64,000 bases of DNA from Chryseobacterium sp. Leaf405 (GCF_001425355.1 NZ_LMQN01000020.1:1-64000); one strand, 5' to 3'. Shown: positions 7,392 to 17,777, counted from the stretch's first letter. Notes: generated from the letters alone by a model not told the origin. Made by a program: numbers and translations.

Positions 7392-10178
7392 ATGTCAGAA
7401 AATAAGCACATTAGTATACCAAAAAATATAGAAACCGGAGATCAGACCGATTTTCACTTTCTACGCAAAACGGGTATTGAATACATCGAAAAATTAGGAG
7501 GAAAACTTTGGACAGATTATAACTCTCATGATCCGGGTATTACCACGCTGGAAGTTCTGAGCTATGCCATAACCGATCTTGGCATGAGAATGAACATGAA
7601 CATAGAGGATATCCTGACCTCCGAAGATACAAAGAAAGATATTCATACCCAGTTTTTAAAAGCTACAGAAATTCTTCCGTCAAGACCTTTAAACGAGCTT
7701 GATTACAGAAAACTATTTATAGATATCAACTTTACATCCGGTCATAAAAGACCGATCCGTAACTGTTGGCTGGTTCCTAATAATGAAGCATTATATGTTG
7801 ATTGTAAAACAGGGCAATTAGACTTTAAACCAATCGGAGATAAAACGCAAAGCTTTAATATAAAGGGATTATATGACCTGTATGTTGATTACGCCGAAGA
7901 TATTGATGATGAAAATAGCGGATGCGGAAAATCGAGCGTCAATCTTCAGATATTAGACCGCTACCATAGCAATAGAAGTCTTTGCGAAGATTTGGCTGAA
8001 ATTAAAGAAGTTGAAATTCAGAAAGTGGCAGTATGCGCCCGTATTGGTCTTGTAAACAAAGCCGATGAGGAGCTGGTGCATGCTAAAGTATTAAAAGCAA
8101 TTAATAATTATCTGTCTCCCGAGGTTCATTTTTACTCATTAAAACAAATGCTTGAAAAAGGTCTGGCGACAGATCAGATTTTTGAAGGTCCGCTTTTAGA
8201 CAATGGTTTTATTGATACTGAAGAACTTAAAAACAGCCAGCTGAGAAGAGAAGTACGTCTTTCTGATATCATCAGTGAAGTCATGAAAGTTGATGGTGTT
8301 AAAGAAATTCATGAAATTTCTATTGCGGGTTGTGATCATGTGATCAAGCAGACCAACGATTGGCTGATTTGTATTGAAAAAGGCAGAAAACCAAAACTTT
8401 GCGAGCTTAGTTCGTTCAGCTACAGTAAAGGTTCTCTTCCGTTGAATATAAACGACAAAAAAGTTCAGGAATACGTACAGACGCTTAAAAGAGAAGAAGA
8501 AGTACTGAGAGATGATGCCAGACAAAATAAAGAATTGGCATTACCACAAGGAACATCTTATGATATAGCCAACTATGCCACTATTTTAAATGAGTTTCCG
8601 GATACTTACGGAGTGGGAATCTCAGGAATTATAGGAAATCTGAGCCCAGAGAGAGAAGCTCTGGCAAAACAAATGAAAGGATATTTATTGTTTTTTGACC
8701 AGATTCTTGCCGGATACTTTAAGCATCTTGAAAAAGTAAAAGAAGTATTAAGTGTAAATGGTGATTTAAAAAGAACTTACTTCACACAAGCCCTGAAAAA
8801 TATTAAAGGTTTTAATGAATTGGTTTCAAATTATCCTGCGGAAAGTGACGAGCTTACAGATTCTCTGTATGAAGAATTAGACAACAGTGTAGAACGCCGA
8901 AATGAAGTATTGGATCATTTAATTTCTCGTTTTGCAGAAACGTTTAGCGACTACACGTTCTTAATGAAATCATTATACGGAAAATCTGCCGACGAAATTG
9001 TCCTGAATAACAAACAGAATTTCTTAAACGAATATACATCTTTAAGTAAAGATCGCGGATTGGGTTATAATTACACCTTGTTTGCAGATTCAGATATCTG
9101 GAATACAAAAAATATTTCCGGTGCACAAAAAAGAATTGCCCGTTTGTTGGGGATTAAAGACTATAAACAGAGAAATTTATCCCAATCGCCCGTCTTAATT
9201 ATTAAAACATTAAATGGCAATAAAGCAAATTACACCTGGAGAGTAAAAGATCCCGGAAACAATATTATTCTATCATCGATTAACACCTATCAGATAGAGT
9301 ATGCTGCTACCAAAAACCTGAATGAAGCGATTTATCAGATTATCCAGATCGATCAGGAAGACCTTGAAAATACACTTGACAAATTAGGATCATGTGAAGA
9401 TAATACGTGTTTGGTCGGGAACATGAGAATCCGTTTTTCAGGCGGAGGTAATTATTATTTTGACGTCGTAGATGATTCACAAGAGAAAAATGTAATTGCT
9501 ACTCACAAAAGAAACAATCCTTACCCGAATCTGGAAGCACTGAAAGTGGGAATTATGGAGACGGTAAGGTATTTCAAAGAAGATTTTACAGAAGAGGGTA
9601 TTTTTCTCGTTGAGCATTTATTATTAAAGCCGACAATTAAAGATTACAAACTTATGGGAGGTATCGGCTGCATGGAGATAGACCGTACTTTCAAAGTCAT
9701 GTATGACATTGAAGATTTGGCTGAAACAGATCCGGTAGAATATTCGGAAACCTTTATGTCTTCCTGTGAAGAAGATTGTGAAGAAGATGTTTTTGATCCT
9801 TATTCTTACCGTGTGAGCGTGGTTCTTCCGGGGTATGCTTACCGTTTTCAGGATCCCGATTTCAGACGCTATGCCGAAACTGTTATCAGACAGGAAATTC
9901 CTGCCCATGTTTTAGCAAAAATCTGCTGGGTGGGAGACCGATTGACCGAAACTCAGACCGCTAAAAGTGATCTGTCTGAATTTGAAGTTGCTTTTAAACA
10001 ATACCTGTCAGATAAATCGAAAAATAATACCGCAAATTTAGGAAACAGCATCCAGGATTTACTGACTGCTCTTACCAATTTGAATAATATTTACCGACCG
10101 GGAAGACTTCTGGACTGTGCAAAAGATGATAATGACAGCTTAGACGGAAAAATCATATTAGGACAATCAAACATATAA
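7392..10178 (+). CDS. Large baseplate wedge protein (Afp12-like)
   Basis: The protein is 928 aa. The N-terminus has the family signature 'LWTDYNSHDPGITTLEVLSY' followed by 'AITDLGMR', as in Afp12/Pvc12 homologues. A middle region holds 'GYLLFFDQILAGYFKHLEKV', and the C-terminus is rich in 'RVSVVLPGYAYRFQDPDFR' type strands with 'IRQEIPAHV'. Its known role is as the second wedge subunit, linking baseplate and fibre attachment. It sits between the Afp11-like gene and the Bacteroidota-specific PKD proteins. Confidence 0.85.
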   Translation: MSENKHISIPKNIETGDQTDFHFLRKTGIEYIEKLGGKLWTDYNSHDPGITTLEVLSYAITDLGMRMNMNIEDILTSEDTKKDIHTQFLKATEILPSRPLNELDYRKLFIDINFTSGHKRPIRNCWLVPNNEALYVDCKTGQLDFKPIGDKTQSFNIKGLYDLYVDYAEDIDDENSGCGKSSVNLQILDRYHSNRSLCEDLAEIKEVEIQKVAVCARIGLVNKADEELVHAKVLKAINNYLSPEVHFYSLKQMLEKGLATDQIFEGPLLDNGFIDTEELKNSQLRREVRLSDIISEVMKVDGVKEIHEISIAGCDHVIKQTNDWLICIEKGRKPKLCELSSFSYSKGSLPLNINDKKVQEYVQTLKREEEVLRDDARQNKELALPQGTSYDIANYATILNEFPDTYGVGISGIIGNLSPEREALAKQMKGYLLFFDQILAGYFKHLEKVKEVLSVNGDLKRTYFTQALKNIKGFNELVSNYPAESDELTDSLYEELDNSVERRNEVLDHLISRFAETFSDYTFLMKSLYGKSADEIVLNNKQNFLNEYTSLSKDRGLGYNYTLFADSDIWNTKNISGAQKRIARLLGIKDYKQRNLSQSPVLIIKTLNGNKANYTWRVKDPGNNIILSSINTYQIEYAATKNLNEAIYQIIQIDQEDLENTLDKLGSCEDNTCLVGNMRIRFSGGGNYYFDVVDDSQEKNVIATHKRNNPYPNLEALKVGIMETVRYFKEDFTEEGIFLVEHLLLKPTIKDYKLMGGIGCMEIDRTFKVMYDIEDLAETDPVEYSETFMSSCEEDCEEDVFDPYSYRVSVVLPGYAYRFQDPDFRRYAETVIRQEIPAHVLAKICWVGDRLTETQTAKSDLSEFEVAFKQYLSDKSKNNTANLGNSIQDLLTALTNLNNIYRPGRLLDCAKDDNDSLDGKIILGQSNI

Positions 10179-10191
10179 AAATTGACAAACA

Positions 10192-13074
10192 ATGAATACT
10201 AAATTAGATAATGTAACCACCCAATATAGAAAGTTCAACGAAAACCAAGCACTAACTGATGGGCAATTAAACGAATTTATTGATTATTTTGAAGATCAGG
10301 ACAGACTCTCAAGAACCAGGTTAAGTGGAGTGGGGTTGGTATGTGGTTTTAAAACGGAATCCATAGATGCAGACACAGCCATTGTTATTACACAGGGTGC
10401 CGGTGTTACCACAGACGGAGATTTAATAACACTCCGTCAAAAATTAGAAAAAATATCAGATGTTACGATCAGCTTTGATGCTAAAAGTTACAAGTATTAT
10501 AAAGATTACATTGATGAAGTTGAGTACAAACATTTCCGTATGGACGGAAAACAAATACCTCTTCTAGAATTAATTACCCAGGATGAATACGATAAGTTAC
10601 AAAATGGCGGAGGTTTTAGAAGTGTAAAAGAAATAGGAAGTACCATCTACGATAAGGTTGTCATTCTTTATTTAGAAAGTTATTCTAATGATGAAACACC
10701 ATGTAAAGATGCAGATTGTGATAATACCGGTGCTGAGCAGGTGTCTAATCTTAAAGTACTTTTAGCAGATTCAGAAATTGTTTCAAATCTTATCACTAAA
10801 GGTGAAGCAAAAGACACTATATATAAAATTCATAATGATTATCAGGTTCTTTTTGATCAGATGCCTAAAATAGAAGCTAAAAGAGTTATTCTGGATGCAA
10901 GTGTCGTAAAAGCTTCGGATTTAAAAACAAGATTTCTTAATGCAAGTAATACCATTGCAGACTTGAGTAAAGGTTTTGGGGCAATTGCCGGTACATTTAA
11001 TGTGGGTGTTAACTTCGGTGGGCTAGATCTTACGGGTAAACTGACTTCTTTATTGTATCCCACAGCTTCAAGGCTGGAAGATTATCAGTATCGATATGAT
11101 CTCCTGAAAGATTTAATTGATACATACAATGAAATAAAAGGACTCGTTTTGCATCTTAATGCTGAATGTTGCCCAGCTATAAACTCATTTCCGAAACACC
11201 TGATGCTGGGCCGTGTAGGAGCAGCACTTGAATTAGGTGAACATACTCTTTACCGTCACAGTTTTTATCATTCGCCTGTTACTACTAATAATGATGAGAA
11301 TTACGAAAGAGTGGTAATGCTTGCTAATCGTTTTGTGCAGAAAATAAATGGATTTCAATCGTATATCGGACCTATTAAAATCACTCCTTCCAATTTGTAT
11401 GTAAGATTAGGTGATAAGGCTATTCCATATTATTATAATGTAGATAAGCTATTATTGAATAAATGGAACTATGAAAAAACAAAAACAGACAGGGAAACTT
11501 ACAATTTAAGTTATCATACAAACAATTTAGCAGGAGATGACTTTGTTCAGAATCCGTTAAATTATAATATTGATAATAATGACTTTTACAGAATTGAAGG
11601 TCATTTAGGATTGCCTTATAAAACAGCATTACAAAACATCAATGATCTGAAAGCAAAATATGGATTGGCTTTTGACGTAATTGCACTGGTTTTACAAAAA
11701 GGTGAAAAACCTACGGTACCGGTTAAAGAAGCAGTGTCAATTGATGATCTTAGAAAACAGCTGGTATCTATTTCCAGTGATATCAGCAACCAAAACACCA
11801 ATTCACAAAGTACGTTATTCAATATCTCCAAATTAGACGAAAAATTAAGATTACTAAACAAAGCTGAATTTTCTAAAGATGGGGATGCCGTTACTGTCGT
11901 AAAACAGGATCCTAAAAAAGACGACGTTGTAAGCGAGCTTTTAAGTGAATTTCTGGAACGAAAATCAGGCTTGGAGCATGTAGCTGGTGTAGAACCGGGC
12001 GGAACTTTTGTTTTAATTTATGCATCAGAAACAAATAATCAGGTTTTGGCAGATTTCTCATTACCTTACTTATGTTGCTCTAAGAAAGAACCTGTATTTC
12101 TGGTATTACCGGAAGACAAAGTATGTCAAAACGATGCTCCGTTTGCTCTTACAATTGTTCCGCTGGATGGTCAGGTAAAAGCATTTGTAAATGGTACTCT
12201 AATATCTGCAGTTACACAATCCGGAGGTCAGAGCTTCTTTAATCCTAGTTTAGTGGGTGCGGCTTATTTTGGACAGACGATTACTTTTACGGTTAATGAT
12301 GATGCTGTGGAAGCACAGATGGTTGTATATGAAGAGCCAAATATCACAGTAACGGCAGGTACTCCAGTAAATGGAGAAAGCCCGACAAATCCAACGGCTA
12401 CCGTGGTCTTTACTGTTTCAGGAAATAATCTCTCTGGGCTTGAGTACTCTTGGAATTTTGGAGACGGGAAATCAGAACAAATTAAGAATCCAACAGCAAC
12501 TAATGGTTTAGTAAAACAAACTCATGTATATAATCTTACTGCCGGGAAAGAAGATACCTTTAATCCAGTACTAACTGTTAGCAACGCTAATGGTTGTAGT
12601 AAACAATTTATACTGACACCATTAAAATTAACAGGACAATCAACTGTTCAATGTCTATCTAGTATGGAAATCATAGTTCAGTACAATCAAAGTTTAGGTC
12701 CGTGTCCTGGTGGACACACTTGTAACAGTGCTAAATTTAATTTAATGGCGAACGGTATCGTTAATTTAGGCTTAGTCAATTTAAATAATGCAGGAGCAGT
12801 TCTGCAACCTGGGCAAAACCGACCTAATAATGAAACTTCCGGACCAAATAGAATTAATTCATTTTTGATATCACCTGCTCAGGCGCAAAGTATTGCAGAC
12901 ACAGATCCGAATGGAGATGGATTTATATCATTCTCTCTTGTTTGTGCTGAAGCTACTTGTCATACCGGTGTTGCCTGGACAACTATAAAATTAGGAGGAA
13001 ATATTATTTATAACGGATGTCCAACGAATAACTTTTTAACGATTAATCCTTGTACAGGAAAAATAAAATCTTAA
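10192..13074 (+). CDS. eCIS-associated PKD-domain protein, copy 1
   Basis: This 960-aa protein is paralogous to the product of 13441-16032. Both begin with 'TQYRKF....', then 'FNEF.D.FEDQDRLS', 'GVG.VCG' and 'TTDGDL'. Both contain 'LEH..GVE.GGTF...Y' followed by 'ADFSLPY.CC'. After a helical linker, the C-terminal part carries a PKD-type fold ('YSWNFGDGKSEQIKNP') and a final Cys-rich region. There is no signal peptide, which fits cytoplasmic assembly into the particle. It lies directly after the Afp12-like gene, so a peripheral baseplate or fibre-trunk role is inferred; the exact function is unknown. Confidence 0.7.
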   Translation: MNTKLDNVTTQYRKFNENQALTDGQLNEFIDYFEDQDRLSRTRLSGVGLVCGFKTESIDADTAIVITQGAGVTTDGDLITLRQKLEKISDVTISFDAKSYKYYKDYIDEVEYKHFRMDGKQIPLLELITQDEYDKLQNGGGFRSVKEIGSTIYDKVVILYLESYSNDETPCKDADCDNTGAEQVSNLKVLLADSEIVSNLITKGEAKDTIYKIHNDYQVLFDQMPKIEAKRVILDASVVKASDLKTRFLNASNTIADLSKGFGAIAGTFNVGVNFGGLDLTGKLTSLLYPTASRLEDYQYRYDLLKDLIDTYNEIKGLVLHLNAECCPAINSFPKHLMLGRVGAALELGEHTLYRHSFYHSPVTTNNDENYERVVMLANRFVQKINGFQSYIGPIKITPSNLYVRLGDKAIPYYYNVDKLLLNKWNYEKTKTDRETYNLSYHTNNLAGDDFVQNPLNYNIDNNDFYRIEGHLGLPYKTALQNINDLKAKYGLAFDVIALVLQKGEKPTVPVKEAVSIDDLRKQLVSISSDISNQNTNSQSTLFNISKLDEKLRLLNKAEFSKDGDAVTVVKQDPKKDDVVSELLSEFLERKSGLEHVAGVEPGGTFVLIYASETNNQVLADFSLPYLCCSKKEPVFLVLPEDKVCQNDAPFALTIVPLDGQVKAFVNGTLISAVTQSGGQSFFNPSLVGAAYFGQTITFTVNDDAVEAQMVVYEEPNITVTAGTPVNGESPTNPTATVVFTVSGNNLSGLEYSWNFGDGKSEQIKNPTATNGLVKQTHVYNLTAGKEDTFNPVLTVSNANGCSKQFILTPLKLTGQSTVQCLSSMEIIVQYNQSLGPCPGGHTCNSAKFNLMANGIVNLGLVNLNNAGAVLQPGQNRPNNETSGPNRINSFLISPAQAQSIADTDPNGDGFISFSLVCAEATCHTGVAWTTIKLGGNIIYNGCPTNNFLTINPCTGKIKS

Positions 13075-13077
13075 GAC

Positions 13078-13341
13078 ATGAAATTAATTGATCAATACGA
13101 GAAAGAAGGAAATAGTATACAGGTAGATAGTTTATTAACAACAAAGGATGCTGTTATTGACATAAAACAAATTTTTATCCTTGGAAATAATGTATATGTA
13201 AGTTTTGATATGGAACATGAAAGGATTTTAATTACCGAAACAGCAGATGTTTTTATTCAAAAAAATAAAGAGTTTTTAAAGACTTTAACAAAAAAAGCAT
13301 ACAGCAAGATTAACTCTTGTAAATGCGATAGTTGTCAATGA
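13078..13341 (+). CDS. Unknown 87-aa protein with Cys-rich tail
   Basis: I do not recognise this protein. It has 87 residues, a probable small beta fold in the first 55 residues and a lysine-rich C-terminal helix, and ends with 'INSCKCDSCQ', three cysteines in six residues. It starts three bases after the stop of the PKD protein, so it is co-transcribed with it and followed by a hairpin terminator. It may be a partner or metal-binding accessory of the large PKD proteins, which also end in Cys-containing segments. Confidence 0.6.
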   Translation: MKLIDQYEKEGNSIQVDSLLTTKDAVIDIKQIFILGNNVYVSFDMEHERILITETADVFIQKNKEFLKTLTKKAYSKINSCKCDSCQ

Positions 13342-13368
13342 TTGAATTCTCAAAAAGAGAATATAAAA

Positions 13369-13400
13369 ACCTTCTTAGTTAGAATTCTAACTGAGAAGGT
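13369..13400 (+). terminator. Hairpin after the 87-aa gene
   Basis: The arms 13369-13384 and 13385-13400 form a nearly perfect palindrome centred on AGAATTCT, with one wobble pair. It lies in the gap between the 87-aa gene and the second PKD gene. The T-run after it is weak, so it may only attenuate read-through. Confidence 0.5.
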
Positions 13401-13440
13401 CTTAAAACTATCTTAATACATCATTAAAAAATTAATAATA

Positions 13441-16032
13441 ATGAATAATCAATTAAGTAATATATCAACCCAATATCGCAAATTCAGCAAAGGACAATAC
13501 ATAGAACATACGCAGTTCAACGAATTTTTAGATTTTTTTGAAGATCAGGATCGTTTGTCTAAAGTAATGCTGGAGGGAGTCGGTATTGTGTGTGGTCTCA
13601 AGCCAGATCTTATGTATACCAATAAGATTTTGAGCAGTATAAAGCTTTCTCAGGGTGTGGCACTTACAACCGACGGAGATTTATTAACCTTACAGACTAC
13701 AAGTGAGGTGAGTAAAGATTTGTATGTGAGTGATTTAAAAACCGTCAATATAGAAAGTAAGAATTATACACATTTTAAGATATATGATAATTTCAAAATA
13801 AAATATCCTGCCTTTCATGAGAATAATGGCGAAGGCAAACAGGTTGAGCTTTGGGAATTGGCAACAGAAGAAGAATCGACAACTGATTTTCAGCCTATTG
13901 GTAATCTTCCAAATTTAGCAGACAAATATTTGCTGCTGTATTTAGAGGATTATGAAAAAGAAGTAAAGCCTTGTAGAGGAGTAGATTGTGATAATCATGG
14001 AATCCAACAAATTAGAAACCTCAAAGTATTAGTTACGACAAAAGAAGGAATCACCAATATTCTTGGAAATGATCGCATTCAGCCTCATCCTTTGTTTATT
14101 GAGAATGTATTGAACACTGAAAAACAAGAACGGGTTATTGTAGAACGTCTTATTTTAGAAAAAGGATCCGAAACAAAATTTTCTTCTTCCGATTTAAAAG
14201 GATTGTATGCCGCTGCTTTAGAAAAAAATAATTATGGTGAATTTGTGTTTGAGAAAATCAATAAAATCACTGAAATATTAGGAGGTCAAAGTGTTAATCA
14301 TGCAATATTTAAAAATGTTTTGCAACAATGTTTTACACAATCAACGGGATTTCAGTATGCTTATGATGTTGTAAAAGATATAATGGATACCTATTCTGAA
14401 ATTGTAAAATTGCTTCCTAAATCATTTACTAACGGTTTTCCCGATTTGGATTCTTTTCCTAAACATATTATGCTTGGGAAGTTAACATCGGAAAATCAAT
14501 TAGATTCATTTAGACATCAGTTTTACAATTCTCCTGTTTTAGATGATGAAAAAGCAACAGAAAGAGTAAAAGCATTAATGAATCGTTTTGCTTTACAGGT
14601 AAAGAATTTTAGGTATTCTACTACTTTTGAAGAAGGCGCGCAAATTAAAATTATTCCTTCGCAGAAATTAAATCCTCTAAGTAACAAAGCTGTTCCGTTT
14701 TATTACACAATCAGTGATGAATTTTTGAAAACGTGGAATTTTGATAAAACAAGCAATCGGTCATCTAAGAATAATTTAGGATATGGTATCAATTTCTATT
14801 CACCCAATACAAGCGTACCAGATGATTCTTTACAATATAATATAGATAAAAATTCGTTTTATACTATAGAAGGACACCAGGGGATGGATTATCAGGTGGC
14901 ATTTCAACAGATAAAGCAAATCAGAGACAGGCAGCAGCTGGGATTTGATATTATGTCTCTGTCTTTAACGGAATTGGTAGGTAACAAAGATCTGTCTAAA
15001 GCATATTTTAATGAATATGTAGAAAAACACCCGGGATTAGAGCATAAGCGTGGGGTAGAACGGGGCGGCACCTTTATAATGGTTTATGAGAATATCATTG
15101 GAGGCTCAAGAGTTATTGCCGATTTTTCACTTCCATATATCTGTTGTACACCGAAATCTGAAATTAAATTGAGTTTACCAAGTGCTGTTATTTGTGCTAA
15201 ATCCGGTCGTATACCTTTTACTGTATTTCCTTCGAATGGAGTGGTAAAAGCTGTTGTGGATGATAAATTAAATGGAGGTGTAGAATTAATCAAAGGATTA
15301 TATTTCTTTAATCCGGGAGTCGTAAGTAAAGAATTGCATGGTCAGGAAATTACCTTTACGGTCAATGGAAAACCTACTGATTGCACTATCAAAGTTACTT
15401 CACAACCGGATGTGAAAATAGTGGTTAGTTCTGTTATTTATCCGGAAGCCGGCTCTACAGCTACAACGGTAAACTTTACCGTTTCCGGACAAAACGGACA
15501 AAATTTTGCAGACTATGATTACAGCTGGGATTTCCTGGATAATGGGGGCTGGATTAGTTTAAATCCGGATTCTAAGGGAAATATTAGCTATACTTTCTAC
15601 AATTTTACTCCGACAAGAATTCCGACGATAAGGGTAAAGGTAGGGGATAGTGGATGTTATCAAACCATTGCAATAAGCGATTGGTATGAAGTTCCTTCAG
15701 TTGCTTCTGTTGTCGTAAATAATATTATCTTTTCAAATAATGTTAATTGCTGTGAAGCCAGTGCTCCTTCTATTAAACTTGATTTAAAAAGTCCTCAGGA
15801 ATTCCCTTTATCGGAATCTTTTACATTAAGCGGAACGGGTTCCGGAGCGCCAAATCTTCTTTATTCATGGGAACAGACTGCTGGTTCTACGGTAACACTG
15901 TCAGGATTTACTAAACCTGATCTTTTAGTGACAAACTTCATTATTGGGATATATAAATTTAAGCTTACGGTCGTTGATGCTGACAGTGGAGCTTTTATCA
16001 CTAAAGAGGTTCAGGTTTCTGTAAAAGGATAA
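13441..16032 (+). CDS. eCIS-associated PKD-domain protein, copy 2
   Basis: This 863-aa paralogue of the 960-aa protein keeps the same N-terminal landmarks ('STQYRKFSKGQY', 'FEDQDRLSKVMLEGVGIVCG') and the central 'GLEHKRGVERGGTF' block. Its C-terminus differs. It has one PKD-like segment ('DYDYSWDFLDNGG') and a second immunoglobulin-like segment near the end ('LLYSWEQTAGSTVTLSGF'). Conserved N-termini with divergent C-terminal beta domains suggest a common docking part and different exposed parts. It probably belongs to the particle surface, but the role is unproven. Confidence 0.7.
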   Translation: MNNQLSNISTQYRKFSKGQYIEHTQFNEFLDFFEDQDRLSKVMLEGVGIVCGLKPDLMYTNKILSSIKLSQGVALTTDGDLLTLQTTSEVSKDLYVSDLKTVNIESKNYTHFKIYDNFKIKYPAFHENNGEGKQVELWELATEEESTTDFQPIGNLPNLADKYLLLYLEDYEKEVKPCRGVDCDNHGIQQIRNLKVLVTTKEGITNILGNDRIQPHPLFIENVLNTEKQERVIVERLILEKGSETKFSSSDLKGLYAAALEKNNYGEFVFEKINKITEILGGQSVNHAIFKNVLQQCFTQSTGFQYAYDVVKDIMDTYSEIVKLLPKSFTNGFPDLDSFPKHIMLGKLTSENQLDSFRHQFYNSPVLDDEKATERVKALMNRFALQVKNFRYSTTFEEGAQIKIIPSQKLNPLSNKAVPFYYTISDEFLKTWNFDKTSNRSSKNNLGYGINFYSPNTSVPDDSLQYNIDKNSFYTIEGHQGMDYQVAFQQIKQIRDRQQLGFDIMSLSLTELVGNKDLSKAYFNEYVEKHPGLEHKRGVERGGTFIMVYENIIGGSRVIADFSLPYICCTPKSEIKLSLPSAVICAKSGRIPFTVFPSNGVVKAVVDDKLNGGVELIKGLYFFNPGVVSKELHGQEITFTVNGKPTDCTIKVTSQPDVKIVVSSVIYPEAGSTATTVNFTVSGQNGQNFADYDYSWDFLDNGGWISLNPDSKGNISYTFYNFTPTRIPTIRVKVGDSGCYQTIAISDWYEVPSVASVVVNNIIFSNNVNCCEASAPSIKLDLKSPQEFPLSESFTLSGTGSGAPNLLYSWEQTAGSTVTLSGFTKPDLLVTNFIIGIYKFKLTVVDADSGAFITKEVQVSVKG

Positions 16033-16126
16033 TTTACTGCATTTTAAAAGGGGTGATAGTAATGATTTAAATTAAAATCACCTCTTCAATATCAATAAAA
16101 ATTAATAACAATAAAAAAATAATATA

Positions 16127-17044
16127 ATGGCAATAGCAGAATGCAAAATTTCGTTTGAGATAGATTATACGTCTTCGGTGCCGGTAACCAATACAGCTGC
16201 AACGGTGTCCTACGGAATTCAAGGATCGGGAAATTCAACTGTTATAAACAATGTAGATCCAGACAGTGTGGTAGCGCTTCCTGTTATCCCGACTCCCGGC
16301 GACTACAATTTGATGGTGAAATTGTCTGCTGGCGGAGTTGATGCTGCAAACACGAGTTCCTTTACCATAGGGAATTGCAGCTCTTGTGAAAAACCGAAAA
16401 TTAACAGTGTGCAAATACAGAATAATGGTCAAATAGTGATGAACTATTTAGTAGATCCTATAAACCTTGCCACTCCGGAATATCAGATAGCAACAGACCC
16501 GGATTTTAACGATATTATTCAGTTAAAAATAGATTTTAATTATACGCAAATTGAAAATGTTTTTATGAATAACGGAAATTTTACTTTTTCAAAAGATTTA
16601 TATATTAGAGCAAGAAAGCATTGTTTCGATAAATCTACTGGCGCTTCCGTAGTTTCAGGATGGTCGAATGTGGTTACTTTTAAATCTGGAAGATGGATTC
16701 TTCAAAAAGCTCCTTATGCTTTCGATGCTTATTGTGTATCAGGTAAATTTGAAGACCCCATTACCACAGACGCAAAGATCTGTTTCGGAGGAAATACACT
16801 GCTGAAAACAATACATCTTGATACCGTTACCCCGCAGGTGGGAAGTTTTATTTATTTGATTGACGGAAATACCCCTGCGCTACCTCCAAATTTAAATAGT
16901 TTTGATACAGGTGGGGCAAGTAGCGGATTCAACGAATATGGAATAAAATGGATAAGATTTGCAAATGATAACGGATATACTATTTATAATGTAGAAAAAA
17001 ATGGACAAATCATCGGTATTTCACAATATAATTGTACTGCCTAA
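16127..17044 (+). CDS. Unknown beta-rich protein at the end of the baseplate operon
   Basis: The 305-aa product is predicted to be almost entirely beta. It has an Ig/CARDB-like N-terminal part (to about 85), a 'CSSCEKP' linker, a fibronectin-like middle ('YIRARKHCFDKSTGASVVSG') and a C-terminal domain ending 'QYNCTA'. There is no signal peptide. It follows the two PKD proteins in the same direction and ends just before a bidirectional terminator, so it is probably the last gene of this operon. A surface or fibre-linked role is inferred from position only. Confidence 0.6.
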   Translation: MAIAECKISFEIDYTSSVPVTNTAATVSYGIQGSGNSTVINNVDPDSVVALPVIPTPGDYNLMVKLSAGGVDAANTSSFTIGNCSSCEKPKINSVQIQNNGQIVMNYLVDPINLATPEYQIATDPDFNDIIQLKIDFNYTQIENVFMNNGNFTFSKDLYIRARKHCFDKSTGASVVSGWSNVVTFKSGRWILQKAPYAFDAYCVSGKFEDPITTDAKICFGGNTLLKTIHLDTVTPQVGSFIYLIDGNTPALPPNLNSFDTGGASSGFNEYGIKWIRFANDNGYTIYNVEKNGQIIGISQYNCTA

Positions 17045-17062
17045 ATGTTCATCTATAAAACT

Positions 17063-17092
17063 AATAAAATCCTCAATTTTGAGGATTTTATT
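17063..17092. terminator. Bidirectional terminator between baseplate operon and repressor
   Basis: The 13-base arms 17063-17075 and 17080-17092 are exactly complementary. They have AT flanks that give a T-tract on both strands. The hairpin lies between two convergent genes. Confidence 0.85.
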
Positions 17093-17111
17093 ACATCAGA
17101 CAGCTTTTACA

Positions 17112-17777
17112 TTATCTTCTGTTATTTTTACGTCTTGTACTGATAATATTGAAAAGTTTCGCAACATCCTGAAGATGGATTTCGAAATCGTCGTAATATT
17201 CATTAAGAGAATGAAGAGTGATAATGCCTTTCTCAACATCGTGGTTGATGATTCGCTTTACTAAAATTCCTTTCTCTTTGTGAACGATTACAAAATCCCA
17301 TTTATCGTAATGCAGCTTACTCATCCAATAATCTTGTCTGATGTTTCTGCATAAAATAATATCGCCTTCCAGATAGCTTTCGTACGATCCGTCATCCATG
17401 CTATCACCTTTTACTTCAAAACACATGTACTCACCTCTGTGCTCTATATCGGCAGTGAAAGGAATTGTGGGTAAGCTTTCTATATATTCTTCATCTGCAA
17501 ATCTGCTCAAATAGCCGGCCTGTGCATATTGATTGGCAAGCGGAACATTCATTATTTTTAAATCTGATAGAACAAGTGGAGATGCACTGTCTTCATTTTG
17601 CTTCTCCTGTTGATTCAGAAGCAGATTGGTTACGAAATAAGCAGTTGTTTCCGGTATCTTTCGTTCGCCTTTTTCCCAGTATTGTACGGCTCTTGTGCCA
17701 ACTCCTATAGATTTTGCTATATCAGCCTGCTTCATGTTTAGTTTCTTTCTGATTTCTTTGAATTCTAAATAGTTCAT
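17112..17777 (-). CDS. LexA/CI-like repressor (HTH_XRE plus S24 peptidase)
   Basis: The product is 221 aa. Residues 5-50 are an XRE-type helix-turn-helix ('MKQADIAKSIGVGTRAVQYW'). A linker then contains Ala87-Gly88 in 'QYAQAGYL', the position and sequence of the self-cleavage site of LexA/CI proteins. The S24 peptidase domain has Ser126 in 'VKGDSM' and Lys174 in 'ILVKRI', the expected catalytic dyad. The family dimerises on operators and cuts itself when RecA filaments form, so this is a candidate SOS switch for the injection system. It is transcribed towards the baseplate operon and away from the holin-like and toxin genes. Confidence 0.85.
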   Translation of the reverse strand: MNYLEFKEIRKKLNMKQADIAKSIGVGTRAVQYWEKGERKIPETTAYFVTNLLLNQQEKQNEDSASPLVLSDLKIMNVPLANQYAQAGYLSRFADEEYIESLPTIPFTADIEHRGEYMCFEVKGDSMDDGSYESYLEGDIILCRNIRQDYWMSKLHYDKWDFVIVHKEKGILVKRIINHDVEKGIITLHSLNEYYDDFEIHLQDVAKLFNIISTRRKNNRR

